Source of the DNA: Flammeovirgaceae bacterium
GTDB taxonomy: Bacteria; Bacteroidota; Bacteroidia; Cytophagales; Cyclobacteriaceae
NCBI GenBank assembly: GCA_003228395.1
Contig: QIDJ01000047.1
Span: forward strand, 1-5,181
Reading direction: 5' to 3'
DNA length: 5,181 bases
Of the stretch, positions 4,765 to 5,181 are shown piece after piece. A model generated the notes under the pieces. It saw only the letters and a list, made by a program, of their open reading frames with translations. It did not search any database and was not told where the DNA came from. The number at the start of each line of letters is the position of its first letter. Position 1 is the first letter of the stretch. The position numbers and the translations under genes were made by a program.

Positions 4765-5181
4765 TTAATTTTTACGCTCAAATACAAATTCACTGCCGGG
4801 CTCATCGGTGCCAAATGAACCCATACGCGGTTCCTGGGGAACCAGCTCTACAAAGCTTTTAATATCTGATAAAGTCAATAAATGGTCAGGTCCGCCGTTG
4901 CTGCGCAAGGCCTGAAGAAATTTTGCCGCAAACGGGGAATTGGCGCCCGGTTTACCATCTGATACATATACTTTTCCTCCGGATGTAAGATACATCCGTG
5001 TTTTGTACCTCAATTTTCGCTCTATCAATTCGATACGGCTGATGTCTTCGTACTGGTCGTCCCCTCCTCCCCGGTTACCTGACCGGGCAATCGTCGGATC
5101 GAACGTACCACCAAAACAGGCGTCCATAGTGAGGAAAATATGCCGGGTGGGTATGTTGTCAATGCGTGTCCGGAGCTGGGT
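4765..5181 (-). CDS. Caspase-family protein (peptidase C14), C-terminal part
   Basis: Open from the right edge to a TAA at 4765-4767, 138 codons visible; the start lies outside the window. The first residues read IPTRHIFLTMDACFGGTFD: a hydrophobic beta strand followed by DACFGG, the catalytic-cysteine motif of caspase-like and metacaspase peptidases (usual form DACFSG; Cys codon at 5116-5118). Further on, YKTRMYLTSGGKVYVSDG, then SPFAAKFLQAL, a segment LTLSDIKSFV and a C-terminal GSEFVF fit the small-subunit half of bacterial caspase-family proteins. The catalytic His would be upstream and cannot be seen. An internal Met at 5127 is not the start, because the conserved strand before DACF is in frame upstream of it. 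Bacterial caspase-like proteins are variously fused to WD40, TPR or other domains and include effectors in signalling or defence; the role here is unknown. Confidence 0.85.
   Translation of the reverse strand, partial: TQLRTRIDNIPTRHIFLTMDACFGGTFDPTIARSGNRGGGDDQYEDISRIELIERKLRYKTRMYLTSGGKVYVSDGKPGANSPFAAKFLQALRSNGGPDHLLTLSDIKSFVELVPQEPRMGSFGTDEPGSEFVFERKN

Noticed and set aside
4733..4775. Intrinsic terminator on the + strand
   Set aside because: Stem plus T-rich tail looks right, but no + strand gene lies upstream; the T-rich tail includes the complement of the caspase-family gene's end.
4561..4818. 85-aa open frame on the + strand
   Set aside because: It crosses the 4733-4755 hairpin and overlaps the 3' end of the caspase-family gene on the opposite strand; no domain and no promoter.

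Overview
The window looks like chromosomal DNA from a member of the Bacteroidota, possibly an uncultured or environmental lineage. Three things point there: a near-perfect Bacteroidota sigma factor -7 box (TAnnTTTG) a few bases upstream of the first gene, little use of Shine-Dalgarno sequences, and protein sequences (a cysteine-free MerR regulator just before DprA, a short HMG-CoA lyase) that read like that phylum. This assignment is inference; no ribosomal marker is present.

Layout: 1-218 is an AT-rich leader with a short tandem repeat and a promoter. From 219 to 2860 three + strand genes lie head to tail with gaps of 10 and 1 nt, so probably one transcript: a CapA-type metallophosphatase-like lipoprotein, a small MerR-family regulator, and DprA, the protein that loads RecA on incoming single-stranded DNA. 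From 2861 to 3261 is a convergent intergenic region with hairpin repeats and a striking 36-bp palindrome that may be a terminator. From 4110 down to 3262 on the - strand is a hydroxymethylglutaryl-CoA lyase (leucine breakdown / HMG-CoA cleavage). The 650 bp at 4111-4764 has no convincing gene and is packed with short hairpins. From 4765 to the right edge, on the - strand, is the C-terminal part of a caspase-family (peptidase C14) protein with its catalytic-cysteine motif; its N-terminus lies outside the window.

The genes do not form one pathway. MerR-DprA is plausibly a functional pair for DNA uptake or processing, with the CapA-like lipoprotein co-transcribed. HMG-CoA lyase and the caspase-like gene share a strand but are separated by the hairpin-rich spacer.

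The least ordinary content is that spacer: about nine inverted repeats falling into a few families with shared cores (CTnnAG, AGCGTCCGCT, CGTGTC-n2-CAC) and shared flanks (GCAAAT). One hairpin at 3062-3083 combines the outer arms of one family with the inner core of another. This resembles REP-type palindromic repeats, but no REP-associated transposase is in view. No complete new multi-gene system is visible.
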